A DNA stretch of 64,000 nt from Castellaniella caeni NBRC 101664 (lineage in GTDB: Bacteria; Pseudomonadota; Gammaproteobacteria; Burkholderiales; Burkholderiaceae_B), in NCBI RefSeq assembly GCF_001592225.1, contig NZ_BCWN01000006.1, forward strand, positions 1-64,000. The letters are read 5' to 3'. Shown here piece by piece: positions 30,182-38,005 of the stretch. Made by a program: the position numbers and the translations under genes. A model generated the notes under the pieces. It was not told where the DNA came from, made no database searches, and saw only the letters and a list, made by a program, of their open reading frames with translations. Every line of letters begins with the position of its first letter. Within the stretch, counting starts at the first letter, position 1.

Positions 30182-31477
30182 TCATTGAAGTCGCGGGAAG
30201 GCGGATTTTCCGGCGTAGACGCCCGCCGCCCCCAGCTGCCGTTCAATCTCCAACAGCCGGTTGTATTTGGCGACGCGCTCTCCACGGGCCGGAGCGCCTG
30301 ATTTGATCTGCCCGCAATTCAGCGCGACAGCCAGGTCGGCGATGCTGGTGTCCAGCGTCTCGCCAGAACGATGCGACACCATGCAGGTGTACCCAGCGCG
30401 CAGCGCCAGACGGGCCGTCCCCAGTGTTTCCGTGAGCGTGCCTATCTGATTCGGTTTGATCAGGATGCTGTTGCAGCAATGCTCGGCCAGCCCGCGGGAC
30501 AAAAAGCGCGGGTTGGTGACGAACAGATCGTCGCCAACGATCTGCAAGCTGGAACCCAGCTGCGCCGTCAGCTGGGCGAAACCCGACCAGTCGTCGTCGG
30601 CCAACGGGTCTTCGAGCGACAACAGCGGATAGCGGCGCGCCCAATCAGCCCAATAGGCCGTCATTTCCGCTGAATCCAGCGTGCGGCCATCGCGCTTCAG
30701 ACAGTAGCGCCCGCCCGCGAAAAACGACGTGGCTGCGGGATCCAGCCCCAGGCAGACATCCTCGCCCGCCCGGTAACCCGCCCGCTCGATCGCCTGCATG
30801 AGGAGGCTCATGGCCGCTTCATTGTCGGGCAGCTCGGGCACGAAACCGCCCTCATCGCCGACGTTGGCCGACAAGCCCTTGGATACGAGCAGATCGTGCA
30901 AGGCGTGATAGATTTCGGCGCCGTAGCGCAGCGCCTGCGCAAAGGTGGGTGCCCCCACCGGAATCAGCTTGAATTCCTGGAAATCGGGTCCATGAGCGGC
31001 GTGCTTGCCGCCATTGAGCACATTGAACATGGGAACGGGCAGCACGTGAGCATCGACCCCGCCCAGATAACGATATAGCGGCAGCCCGTGAAATGCCGCG
31101 GCTGCCCGCGCGCAAGCCAGGGAAACCCCGAGAAGCGCATTGGCACCCAAGCGGGACTTGGATTCGCTCGCGTCGAGCTGGATCAACTGCTGATCCACCT
31201 GGCGCTGGGCGTCGGCGCGGGTGCCACGCAGGGCATCGAGGATGGGGCCGGTCACGTGCGCAGCTGCTCGCTGTACGCCTTTGCCGGAAAACCGCAGGCT
31301 GTCGCCGTCGCGCAGCTCGCAGGCTTCAAAAGCGCCTGTGGAAGCCCCCGACGGCACGCCCGCCACAGCCTCGGTGCCGTCTTCGAGCGTGACAGTCACC
31401 TGCAATGCGGGATTGCCGCGCGAATCGAGAATTTCATCGGCGGCCAGCGCCGCGATGGCGCAGGAACGGTTGTGCAT
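30182..31477 (-). CDS. eno: Enolase (probably a second, divergent copy)
   Basis: A 431-residue phosphopyruvate hydratase (2-phosphoglycerate to PEP). Catalytic and metal residues are present: SGASTGAFEACELRDGD loop, PDFQEFKLIP, NVGDEGGF (general acid/base Glu), LEDPLADDDW, VGDDLFVTN, LIKPNQIGT (catalytic Lys), VSHRSGETLDTSIADLAVAL. Several usually invariant stretches differ slightly (HNRSCAIAALAADEILDSRGNPALQV). In Burkholderiales the housekeeping eno normally sits beside pyrG/kdsA, so this copy, placed just upstream of the Hyf-like operon in the same orientation, is probably an accessory paralogue. GAGGTGATCC precedes the ATG. Confidence 0.93.
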   Translation of the reverse strand: MHNRSCAIAALAADEILDSRGNPALQVTVTLEDGTEAVAGVPSGASTGAFEACELRDGDSLRFSGKGVQRAAAHVTGPILDALRGTRADAQRQVDQQLIQLDASESKSRLGANALLGVSLACARAAAAFHGLPLYRYLGGVDAHVLPVPMFNVLNGGKHAAHGPDFQEFKLIPVGAPTFAQALRYGAEIYHALHDLLVSKGLSANVGDEGGFVPELPDNEAAMSLLMQAIERAGYRAGEDVCLGLDPAATSFFAGGRYCLKRDGRTLDSAEMTAYWADWARRYPLLSLEDPLADDDWSGFAQLTAQLGSSLQIVGDDLFVTNPRFLSRGLAEHCCNSILIKPNQIGTLTETLGTARLALRAGYTCMVSHRSGETLDTSIADLAVALNCGQIKSGAPARGERVAKYNRLLEIERQLGAAGVYAGKSAFPRLQ

Positions 31478-31682
31478 GGATCACCTCGCAATGAAAGGTC
31501 TTCATGTCCGGATCGCGCTACGCACAGCCTACGGCGCCCGATCCGGGAACTCGTAGGCATCATCAGCCGACCTTGTGTCGGCGGTCAGGAGGAGAATGCC
31601 ATCTCCATTTATGGATCAATGTACCGCATTTCCGAGGGGCAGCCAGGCTTTCCACGCTCAAAATCCGCCACGATACCGACAC

Positions 31683-31710
31683 GCGGCACCGGCAAAGAGC
31701 CCGGTGCCGC
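31683..31710. other. 10-bp dyad in the eno / DyP divergent region
   Basis: A perfect inverted repeat (GCGGCACCGG, 8-nt spacer, CCGGTGCCGC) lies 84 bp ahead of the DyP start in the 316-bp region between divergent eno and DyP genes. It has no T-run. It could be a regulator site or a leader hairpin. Nothing else clear is seen in that interval. Confidence 0.4.
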
Positions 31711-31793
31711 CAGGGCAAGCCCCCTTCGACGACGCTCCCCATCCACGGGGTAAACTGTCGCTCTTGGTTCATCGAATCTGCAAGGAGAGCAAT

Positions 31794-32828
31794 GTGTCCT
31801 CTGCGACGCACCAGCCCGTTGATACGCCGCTCACGCCAGCGGCGATGTTCCTCGTCCTGACCATCCGCCCCGAACCAGAAGCCCTGGACGCGGTGCGCGC
31901 GCTGTGCCCGGATCTCCCCGGCCTGGTGCGCTCGGTCGGGTTCCGCGACCTCGATGGCCGCTTGTCTTGCATCCTGGGCTTTGGTTCCGAGGCCTGGGAT
32001 CGCCTGTTCGGCTCGCCCCGCCCCAAAGACTTGCACCCGTTCCAGGAAATCCAGGGTGTGCATCACGCCGTGTCCACGCCCGGCGACCTCCTGCTGCATA
32101 TCCGCGCCACACGCATGGATCTGTGTTTCGAGCTCGCCACACAGGTCATCTCACGGCTGGGGGATGCCGTCACCGTCGTGGACGAGACGCACGGCTTCCG
32201 GTACTTCGATGCCCGCGACCTGGTCGGCTTCGTGGACGGCACGGAAAACCCCGACGGCCCTGCCGCGCTCGCCGCCACGGTCATCGGCGCCGAGGACGAC
32301 GAATTCTCCGGCGGCAGCTACGTGATCGTGCAGAAGTACCTGCACGATCTGGCTGGCTGGAACGCGCTGCCAGTAGAAATGCAGGAACGCATCATCGGCC
32401 GTACCAAGCAGACCAACATCGAACTGGCCGACGACGTGAAACCCAGCTGGGCCCACAACGCGCTGACCGTCATCGAAGAAGACGGCGAAGAACTGGACAT
32501 CGTGCGCAGCAACATGCCGTTCGGCGATGTGGGCAAGGGCGAGTTCGGCACCTATTTCATCGGCTACGCCAAGTCCCCGAGCCGCATCGAGCAGATGCTG
32601 GAAAACATGTTCGTGGGCCGCCCACCAGGCAACTACGACCGCCTGCTGGACTTCAGCCGCGCCACCACGGGGTCGCTGTTTTTCGTCCCCTCGGCTGATT
32701 TCCTGGACGCCGTGACGCAACCTGGCGCGCCACAGGCACAGGCGTCGGCTGAAACTTCGCCAAGCGACAGCGCACCCGATGGCTCGCTGGGCATCGGTTC
32801 ACTCAAAGGAGAGCCCTCGCATGAATAA
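31794..32828 (+). CDS. DyP-type peroxidase with encapsulin cargo-loading peptide
   Basis: A 344-residue heme peroxidase (class P/B-like DyP). It has the GxxDG motif (VGFVDGTENPDGP), the axial-His region (KPSWAHNALTVIEEDGEELDIVRSNMPFG) with the distal Arg, and FIGYAKSPSRIEQMLENMFVG. After the fold comes a Pro/Ala/Ser-rich linker and the C-terminal DGSLGIGSLKG, the hallmark cargo-loading peptide that docks inside encapsulin shells. I start at GTG 31794 because AAGGAGAG lies just before it; upstream in-frame ATGs lack homology. The stop overlaps the encapsulin start by 8 bases. Confidence 0.94.
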   Translation: MSSATHQPVDTPLTPAAMFLVLTIRPEPEALDAVRALCPDLPGLVRSVGFRDLDGRLSCILGFGSEAWDRLFGSPRPKDLHPFQEIQGVHHAVSTPGDLLLHIRATRMDLCFELATQVISRLGDAVTVVDETHGFRYFDARDLVGFVDGTENPDGPAALAATVIGAEDDEFSGGSYVIVQKYLHDLAGWNALPVEMQERIIGRTKQTNIELADDVKPSWAHNALTVIEEDGEELDIVRSNMPFGDVGKGEFGTYFIGYAKSPSRIEQMLENMFVGRPPGNYDRLLDFSRATTGSLFFVPSADFLDAVTQPGAPQAQASAETSPSDSAPDGSLGIGSLKGEPSHE

Positions 32829-33633
32829 CCTGCACCGTGAACTTGCACCGATATCGGACGCCGCCTGGCGGCAAATCGAAGAAGAAGCCTCGCGCACGCT
32901 CAAGCGCTATCTTGCCGCGCGCCGTATCGTGGACGTCACCGATCCGCAAGGGGCGGCCCTTGCCGCGGTCGGCACCGGCCATCTGAAGACGATCAGTTCC
33001 ACCGACGAGGGCGTACACGCCGCGCAGCACCAGGTGCAGGCGCTGGTCGAGCTGCGCGTGCCATTCCAGCTGTCGCGCCAGACGCTCGACGAAGTCGAGC
33101 GCGGTTCCGACGACCCCGACCTGCAAGCGCTCAAAGATGCCGCACGCAAGATCGCCTATGCCGAAGACAGGGCCGTGTTCGACGGCTACCCCGCCGCCGG
33201 CATCCGCGGCATTCGACCCAACGCCGAGAGCGCGGCGGTGATGCTGCCAAAAGACATCAAACATTACCCTGCCGCCGTGGCCCAGGCGCTCAGCCAGCTG
33301 CGCTCGGCTGGCGTCAACGGCCCCTATATCCTGGCACTGGGCGAAAAGGCATTTGCCGCCGTCAGCGGCGCCAGCGACGACGGGTATCCCCTGCTCAAGC
33401 ACATCCGCCCGCTGCTGGACGGCGATGTCATCTGGGCGCCGGGCATCGAAGGCGGCGTGCTGCTCAGCACGCGAGGCGGAGACTTCGCGCTGCACCTGGG
33501 GCAGGACATCTCGATCGGCTATCAGTCCCACACGGACAGCATGGTGCACCTGTACCTGCAAGAAAGTTTCACCTTCCGGCTGCTGTCTCCCGAGGCTGCC
33601 GTGGCCCTGACTGCCGCAGTGCCCAAGAAGTAA
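32821..33633 (+). CDS. Encapsulin nanocompartment shell protein (family 1, linocin-M18-like)
   Basis: A 270-residue HK97-fold shell protein. Family landmarks: MNNLHRELAPISDAAWRQIEEEA at the start, RRIVDVTDPQG, LRVPFQLSRQTLDEVERG, AEDRAVFDGYPAAGIRG, PYILALGEKAFAAV and the end QESFTFRLLSPEAAVALT. It self-assembles into a cage packed with the DyP peroxidase encoded just upstream. Its ribosome binding site (AAAGGAG, about 32804-32811) lies inside the codons for the DyP cargo peptide, coupling shell and cargo synthesis. A strong terminator follows. Confidence 0.95.
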   Translation: MNNLHRELAPISDAAWRQIEEEASRTLKRYLAARRIVDVTDPQGAALAAVGTGHLKTISSTDEGVHAAQHQVQALVELRVPFQLSRQTLDEVERGSDDPDLQALKDAARKIAYAEDRAVFDGYPAAGIRGIRPNAESAAVMLPKDIKHYPAAVAQALSQLRSAGVNGPYILALGEKAFAAVSGASDDGYPLLKHIRPLLDGDVIWAPGIEGGVLLSTRGGDFALHLGQDISIGYQSHTDSMVHLYLQESFTFRLLSPEAAVALTAAVPKK

Positions 33634-33642
33634 AGCCTCCGG

Positions 33643-33677
33643 GCGTGCCGGTTCTTGAACGAACCAGGCACGCTTTT
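33643..33677 (+). terminator. Rho-independent terminator after the encapsulin gene
   Basis: Arms GCGTGCC-GGTTC and GAACC-A-GGCACGC around a 6-nt loop, with one bulged A, are followed by TTTT. It starts 10 bases after the encapsulin stop and closes the DyP-encapsulin operon. The remainder up to 33965 contains no gene that I can support. Confidence 0.85.
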
Positions 33678-33965
33678 GCGGCTGCTGCCCACTTCCGAAG
33701 AGACAATTCGCGCTGGACGTGATATGCTTCACAAAGTTTGCCGCGACGTGCAGAATGATTCCATGAAAAACGCGCGGCACACGATTCTGTCCTTCTTCCC
33801 TTGCCAGGCGTTCCCGATTCCCGGGTTCTGTGTTTCGGCAAGCTCTCGCCCGCAGCGAACACCCCTGCGGGCCAGCCGCGGGTAGAGTTCGACCGCACGC
33901 GCTTCGCGCCCCTATCGTTTTTCATCGGATGCCCGGCCTCCATCGTCGGCATCGAAAGGTTTTTC

Positions 33966-34241
33966 ATGTATCCATCCATACAGGTCGGCAAGTACCTGGT
34001 GTCTCCGCTGATCCGCCGCGATCAGGCTGGGCAATACATCGCCTCCGTTTCAATCCGCAGCGGCCATGCCAGCATGACTCAGGATCGTCTGATGCGGTTC
34101 ACGCCGCTTTTCGAATCCGCCCAGGCGGCGGTCGATTTTGCCAAGGCTGAGGCTTTCAGCTATATCCGGACGCGCGCTGTCGGCGTCACTACGCCGACAG
34201 GAATATCAAATCCGTCCGGCTCTTTATTTGCGACAAATTGA
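33966..34241 (+). CDS. Small conserved-looking hypothetical protein upstream of the cold-shock gene
   Basis: A 91-residue protein starting MYPSIQVGKYLVSPLIRRDQAGQYIASVSIRSG. It has a compact alternating beta-strand pattern and then an amphipathic helix (ESAQAAVDFAKAEAFSYI). No domain is recognised. AAAGG lies before the ATG and the composition is protein-like. It sits 71 bp ahead of a cold-shock protein gene in the same orientation, so it may be co-regulated with it. The frame is open about 165 bases upstream without a better start. Confidence 0.65.
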   Translation: MYPSIQVGKYLVSPLIRRDQAGQYIASVSIRSGHASMTQDRLMRFTPLFESAQAAVDFAKAEAFSYIRTRAVGVTTPTGISNPSGSLFATN

Positions 34242-34312
34242 AAGTGTGATTGTGTCGCATGCAGTAAGTCCCCATAGTGGGACTGGGGAAAGTTTCCCTT
34301 TTACCTTTAGGA

Positions 34313-34528
34313 ATGACATTGACTACAGAAATCGGCATCGTGAAATGGTTCAACAACGAAAAAGGATTCGGCTTCATCATGCCCGAATCCGGCGGCAAGG
34401 ATCTTTTTGCGCACTACTCGGAAATCCAGGGCTCCGGGCACAAAACCCTTGAAGAGAACCAACGCGTCTCTTTCGTGTCCGCTCCCGGACAGAAAGGCCC
34501 GCAAGCCACCAAGATCCAGATTCTCTGA
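34313..34528 (+). CDS. Cold-shock protein (CspA family)
   Basis: A 71-residue single-stranded nucleic-acid-binding OB-fold protein. RNP1 is KGFGFI and RNP2 is DLFAHYS, preceded by the family start [15 protein letters not shown]. The Tyr in RNP2 replaces the more usual Phe. I start at the ATG at 34313, which has TAGGA before it. It acts as an RNA chaperone or transcription antiterminator in known relatives. It is followed directly by a strong terminator. Confidence 0.95.
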   Translation: MTLTTEIGIVKWFNNEKGFGFIMPESGGKDLFAHYSEIQGSGHKTLEENQRVSFVSAPGQKGPQATKIQIL

Positions 34529-34579
34529 TGTCCAGCGGATCGCCGCCCACGGCGGGTGATCCACCAGACATCACATGCG

Positions 34580-34613
34580 GCCGGGCCTCCTGAAACAGGA
34601 GGCCCGGCTTTTT
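34580..34613 (+). terminator. Strong Rho-independent terminator after the cold-shock gene
   Basis: A 13-bp perfect GC-rich stem (GCCGGGCCTCCTG, AAA loop, CAGGAGGCCCGGC) is followed by TTTTT. It marks the end of the cold-shock unit and the start of the accessory segment that runs to tRNA-Gly. Confidence 0.95.
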
Positions 34614-34801
34614 ACCGGTGTGCCCAGCGGCGCCGGCAATATCGGGCCAACAGGCACAAAAGCCTTCCCCCGCCACGGAGCCCGTACAACGGGTGCCGCT
34701 TCTTCACCGGGCTGGCTCCGCCCAGCCGTCAACGACGAGCAAACCCTGCGGTCATCGGGAAGCAAACAGGATTGGAGCAACGCGGCGACGCGGCCACGGC
34801 C

Positions 34802-34891
34802 ATGACGCACATCGCCATCCAGGAGGCGCTGGACGGCAAGAGCGTCGAGTGGATGGAGAAAGTGACCGATGAGCAATACAACGCCCGCTAA
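34802..34891 (+). pseudogene. C-terminal remnant of a cupin-domain protein
   Basis: The last ~29 codons before a TAA read [26 protein letters not shown], which I recognise as the conserved C-terminus of cupin-domain carboxymuconolactone-decarboxylase-associated proteins. No cupin barrel is encoded upstream; the same frame further up is non-homologous, and a terminator lies 190 bp before it. This is a decayed gene end, evidence of deletion here. Confidence 0.55.
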
Positions 34892-34983
34892 GACCCGCCG
34901 CACCCGACTTGGCGGTGCTGGTCGCGGCACGCCCGGCGCAGGCGCGCGGCAGCGAGTCGCCCGCCTTGAACCTGCCGCAATAA
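34869..34983 (+). pseudogene. Frameshifted remnant with a signal-peptide-like sequence
   Basis: An ATG overlapping the cupin remnant starts [12 protein letters not shown]. After a frame change the reading becomes LAVLVAARPAQARGSESPALNLPQ followed by TAA. Together they look like a start plus signal peptide of an exported protein that has been shortened and frameshifted. The parent gene cannot be named. The rest of 34984-35222 holds no supported gene, only an AT-richer stretch ahead of the toxin-antitoxin pair. Confidence 0.3.
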
Positions 34984-35222
34984 CGGCCGGAGCATGCCAT
35001 GGAACCGAAACGTCCTTCCATTCCAATCCAGTTGCAGGCCTTTCGCCGACATTCGCGCAAGCGACCCCACTGGCCCTGGCCCTTGGACGCCAAGTGTGCT
35101 CCCGCCGCTTCTAGCGGCCATCGCAAGGCGCAGCCCCTGTCTGTGATGACAGGGTGTGATAAAGGCACCGGTTTGACGTACAATAACTATCTATTCATTT
35201 TCAATGTGTAGAGGTATTCGCC

Positions 35223-35510
35223 ATGAGCGCGGCCACCGATACCAAACAGGAACGAATCAATCTGCGGCTAAAGGAAAGCGCCAAGCAGGTGTTGGAGCGC
35301 GCCGCGCGCTTCGAGGGGAAAACGGTCAGCAGCTTCATCCTGACCAGCGCCCTGGCACATGCGGAAAAAACCATCGATGCGCATCAAGTCATGCACTTGA
35401 ACACTCAGGATTCCGAGGCGTTCTTCAATGCCTTGGTCAAGCCTGTGCGATTCAACAAGAAGCTCGCCACCGCCTTCAAGGAGCATGAGCAGCGCGTGAC
35501 TCGGGGATGA
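35223..35510 (+). CDS. TacA-like antitoxin (DUF1778 family)
   Basis: A 95-residue protein with an N-terminal ribbon-helix-helix domain (KQERINLRLKESAKQVLERAARFEGKTVSSFILTSALAHAEKTI) and a C-terminal toxin-wrapping tail (FFNALVKPVRFNKKLATAFKEHEQR). This is the DUF1778 antitoxin layout. GAGG precedes the ATG. The stop overlaps the next gene's start by 4 bases. It should neutralise the acetyltransferase toxin and autorepress from the AT-rich upstream region, which contains TACAAT at 35179-35184. Confidence 0.9.
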   Translation: MSAATDTKQERINLRLKESAKQVLERAARFEGKTVSSFILTSALAHAEKTIDAHQVMHLNTQDSEAFFNALVKPVRFNKKLATAFKEHEQRVTRG

Positions 35511-36010
35511 CAAGCTATTCGTCTCTGTCCATCCTGGCGCTGGACGGCAGCCACGACCGATCTGGTTTTCACTGCGGCGTGCCCGCGCTGGACGATTACC
35601 TGCACAAGCAGGCCGGCCAGGATGTGAAGCGCCGCATCAGCCGCGTATTTGTCGCGACGACACCGGCGAATCCTCGGGCTATCGCGGGCTATTACACGCT
35701 GTCCACGCTTTCGATCGAACTGGGCCAGTTGCCTGACAAGCTCGCCCGCAAGCTACCCCGACATCCGATCCCGGCCGCATTGCTGGGCAGGCTTGCCGTC
35801 GATCGGCAGGCCCGAGGTCACGGCGTGGGCAGAATGCTGCTGGTCAACGCCATTGAGCGCACATTGGCGGTCAGCGACCAGATCGCCATCTATGCCATGA
35901 TCGTCGATGCGCTTGACGAACAGGCGCAGCGTTTCTATGAGCAGTTCGGCTTCTCGCCGCTGGGCCCAGGCGGTCACCGTCGGTTGTTCCTGCCGCTGAA
36001 ATCCTTTTAA
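35507..36010 (+). CDS. TacT-like GNAT acetyltransferase toxin
   Basis: A 167-residue GNAT protein. It has the acetyl-CoA loop RQARGHGVGRMLL, the N-terminal FHCGVPALDDYLHKQAGQD segment typical of TacT/AtaT-type toxins, and YAMIVDALDEQAQRFYEQFGFSP. Relatives acetylate the amino group of charged aminoacyl-tRNAs and stop translation. Together with the preceding DUF1778 antitoxin it forms a type II module. Its end overlaps the convergent AbrB-like gene by 4 bases. Confidence 0.9.
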   Translation: MTSYSSLSILALDGSHDRSGFHCGVPALDDYLHKQAGQDVKRRISRVFVATTPANPRAIAGYYTLSTLSIELGQLPDKLARKLPRHPIPAALLGRLAVDRQARGHGVGRMLLVNAIERTLAVSDQIAIYAMIVDALDEQAQRFYEQFGFSPLGPGGHRRLFLPLKSF

Positions 36011-36243
36011 GCACTTCCCGCAGGCCCACGCCACAAAACCCCGCCTGAAATCAATCGGGCAAGCGCGGTTTTCCACGTCTTCATCGAAAGTTCGGCATCG
36101 GCGCGGGTGGTGACGACTTCATCACCTCGAAGCTCGAACGCGAGCTTGCTGCCGGTATCGGCGTCAAGCGCTTGCCAGATGGACTTGGGCAGTGTGATCT
36201 GACCTTTGGAGGTCAGGGTGGCAACTTCGTGAATGGCAGGCAT
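36007..36243 (-). CDS. AbrB/PrlF-like DNA-binding protein, apparently C-terminally shortened
   Basis: A 78-residue protein with a swapped-hairpin AbrB/SpoVT domain (TLTSKGQITLPKSIWQALDADTGSKLAFELRGDEVV). PrlF/SohA antitoxins usually continue with an acidic DPAxxxFLxxLExDI tail. Here the frame instead runs into MKTWKTALARLISGGVLWRGPAGSA and stops in overlap with the toxin gene on the other strand. No YhaV-like toxin is next to it. It may be an orphan antitoxin or a truncated one, perhaps still binding the palindrome upstream. Confidence 0.7.
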   Translation of the reverse strand: MPAIHEVATLTSKGQITLPKSIWQALDADTGSKLAFELRGDEVVTTRADAELSMKTWKTALARLISGGVLWRGPAGSA

Positions 36244-36270
36244 GGCGGCTCTCCTGATCGCAATGCCTGT

Positions 36271-36299
36271 GTTGTAAGGATAATTCCTTACCTAATCAA
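36271..36299 (-). promoter_or_regulatory. Promoter with overlapping operator for the AbrB-like gene
   Basis: On the minus strand, TTGATT (36294-36299), 17 bases, then TACAAC (36271-36276) make a reasonable promoter 28 bp ahead of the start. A perfect inverted repeat GTAAGGA-TAAT-TCCTTAC (36274-36291) covers the spacer, as expected for autorepression by an AbrB-type antitoxin. Confidence 0.6.
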
Positions 36300-36366
36300 T
36301 ATGAGGCCCCACTGGGGTTCTCCAGCATCCAACAATGGCCCCTATCTATCTGCTGCGAGCCGCAGC

Positions 36367-37383
36367 TCATCCTTGGCGATTGATCTCCCTCTCCAATGCG
36401 GTCAGGCGCTCGACAATGTGATCGAAAGTCATTGCCTCGCCGTAGAACATCTGGGCGTCCAGCATGGCCTGGTAGTCCTGTTGCAGCGCACGGAGCAGCG
36501 CGGCATCGGGAATCAGTCGCAGGCCGTCGGCCTGGCATTGCTCGTAATAGCTGAACCCGCTGCGGTAGAAGGTCTCCTTGATGTGCAGTACATCGTGCAG
36601 CAGCGCGGTATCGGCCAGCGCCTTGCGCCCGACCTCGTGATCGGCCAGACGCGCCAAGTCGTACCAATGCCGGAACAGCCGCTCGGCGCCAACGCGCAGG
36701 TCAGGACGATGGCACTCGACATGGATCAGCGTGGCTTTCTCCCAGAACGTTCGCATCGGCGACAGCACCGCCACCTGGGCAGTCGGGAACGTCAGCACCG
36801 GCACGTGGGCAGCCACATCCGGCACGATCGTCATGGTGTCCTGCGGCAGCGTGGCGTTGCGCCCGCCAAATTCGAGCAGGACGCTCGGCCGCAGATAGGC
36901 ATCCGTGTTCTCCACCGCGCTGGGGTAGTACAGCCAGAGCTTCTCCGCGTCATCGCTGACCTCGATGGTGACTTCATGCGCTGGGAGCGCTTGCGCCAGC
37001 GCTTGTCGCAGAGTCGGCACCAGTTCCTCGGTGACGTGCTTCACCAAAGCCACCTTGAGCGCATCGGACAGCTTCTTGCGCTGGGTGTTGGAAAGGCTTG
37101 CAAGGTCAGGCACATCGGCCACCAGACTCCGGTAGTCGATGGTGACGTCGATGTCCTCGGAGAAACGTTCGATGGCCTGATAGACCTTGGACAGCGAAGT
37201 GCCACCCTTGAACGCCATCGGCTTGCGAATCGGCAGCGCGAACAAGACACCCAGCACCTGGCACAGCCAGATGTCTTTTTCCAGAATTTCAGCACGGCGG
37301 CCCAGCACCGGTGCCAGGCCATGCAACAACTCGGCCTGCTCGGCCAGGGACAAATCGAAGTAGTGTGCCGTGGATTCAGGCAT
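36367..37383 (-). CDS. AbiEii-type nucleotidyltransferase toxin
   Basis: A 338-residue protein of the AbiEii/AbiGii family (DUF1814-type). It has the nucleotidyltransferase motifs FKGGTSLSKVYQAIERFSEDIDVTID, with the GGTSLSK loop and the DxD pair. Downstream are LEFGGRNATLP, TFWEKATLIHVECHRPD and RHWYDLARLAD, all typical of the family. AbiE modules give abortive phage infection or act as type IV toxin-antitoxin systems; relatives modify tRNA ends. The antitoxin gene overlaps its start by 8 bases. Confidence 0.92.
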   Translation of the reverse strand: MPESTAHYFDLSLAEQAELLHGLAPVLGRRAEILEKDIWLCQVLGVLFALPIRKPMAFKGGTSLSKVYQAIERFSEDIDVTIDYRSLVADVPDLASLSNTQRKKLSDALKVALVKHVTEELVPTLRQALAQALPAHEVTIEVSDDAEKLWLYYPSAVENTDAYLRPSVLLEFGGRNATLPQDTMTIVPDVAAHVPVLTFPTAQVAVLSPMRTFWEKATLIHVECHRPDLRVGAERLFRHWYDLARLADHEVGRKALADTALLHDVLHIKETFYRSGFSYYEQCQADGLRLIPDAALLRALQQDYQAMLDAQMFYGEAMTFDHIVERLTALEREINRQG

Positions 37384-37987
37384 CGGCCGGTTCGCTTCGC
37401 TCGTAGCGGGTCAGGGCTTCCACCATCCAGGCTGGCATCGACGCCTTGGCTCCGCTCAGCGCCGCGAACTCGCCCGCTGGCAGTTTCTTCGCGATCTGCT
37501 TGAACGTGTCCGGTGTGACCTGGCTGCGCCCCAAGTACCAGAGGGCCGACAGCGCCTGCCCCGCAGGCCGACCGGCCAGCGCCAGTTTGCGCGGCGCCAC
37601 GTGCCGCAGTCGGACGACGAGTTTGCCCAGCCGGATCTGACGGGAGGAGCCCGTGGTCTGAAATACCGCCTGTGCCGGCATCTGTGTCGTCAGCCCCAGG
37701 CGCCGTGCGGCCTCCGCCCCATGAACCTCGATCGTCGCCCCTTCCGTCTCGGCCACGGTTCGCGCCACCAGTTCAGGCGCGGGCATCGCATTAATGCCGA
37801 ACCGCCCGGGCTTGGGCACGATATACAGACCATGACCGATGCGCTCGACGCGGCCCGCCTTCGCCAGCCGCATCAAGGCCTGATCGATGGCCGCGCGCGA
37901 ACCCAGCCCCGCGAACAATGCGGGGGTAAAGGGCTCGCCTGCGGGTTGCGAGGCGATGCGTTCACGGATAGCTTGGGACGTGCTCAT
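37376..37987 (-). CDS. AbiEi-type antitoxin (DUF6088 family)
   Basis: A 203-residue protein with an N-terminal winged helix (FTPALFAGLGSRAAIDQALMRLAKAGRVERIGHGLYIVPK) and the AbiEi middle domain (IEVHGAEAARRLGLTTQMPAQAVFQTTGSSRQIRLG). The C-terminal half (LSALWYLGRSQVTPDTFKQIAKKLPAGEF) fits DUF6088 proteins found with AbiEii toxins. It should repress its own operon through the repeat ahead of it. GC content here is visibly lower than in the surrounding core genes, suggesting transfer. Confidence 0.9.
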   Translation of the reverse strand: MSTSQAIRERIASQPAGEPFTPALFAGLGSRAAIDQALMRLAKAGRVERIGHGLYIVPKPGRFGINAMPAPELVARTVAETEGATIEVHGAEAARRLGLTTQMPAQAVFQTTGSSRQIRLGKLVVRLRHVAPRKLALAGRPAGQALSALWYLGRSQVTPDTFKQIAKKLPAGEFAALSGAKASMPAWMVEALTRYERSEPADA

Positions 37988-38005
37988 AGCTGAATTGACC
38001 TTGGT

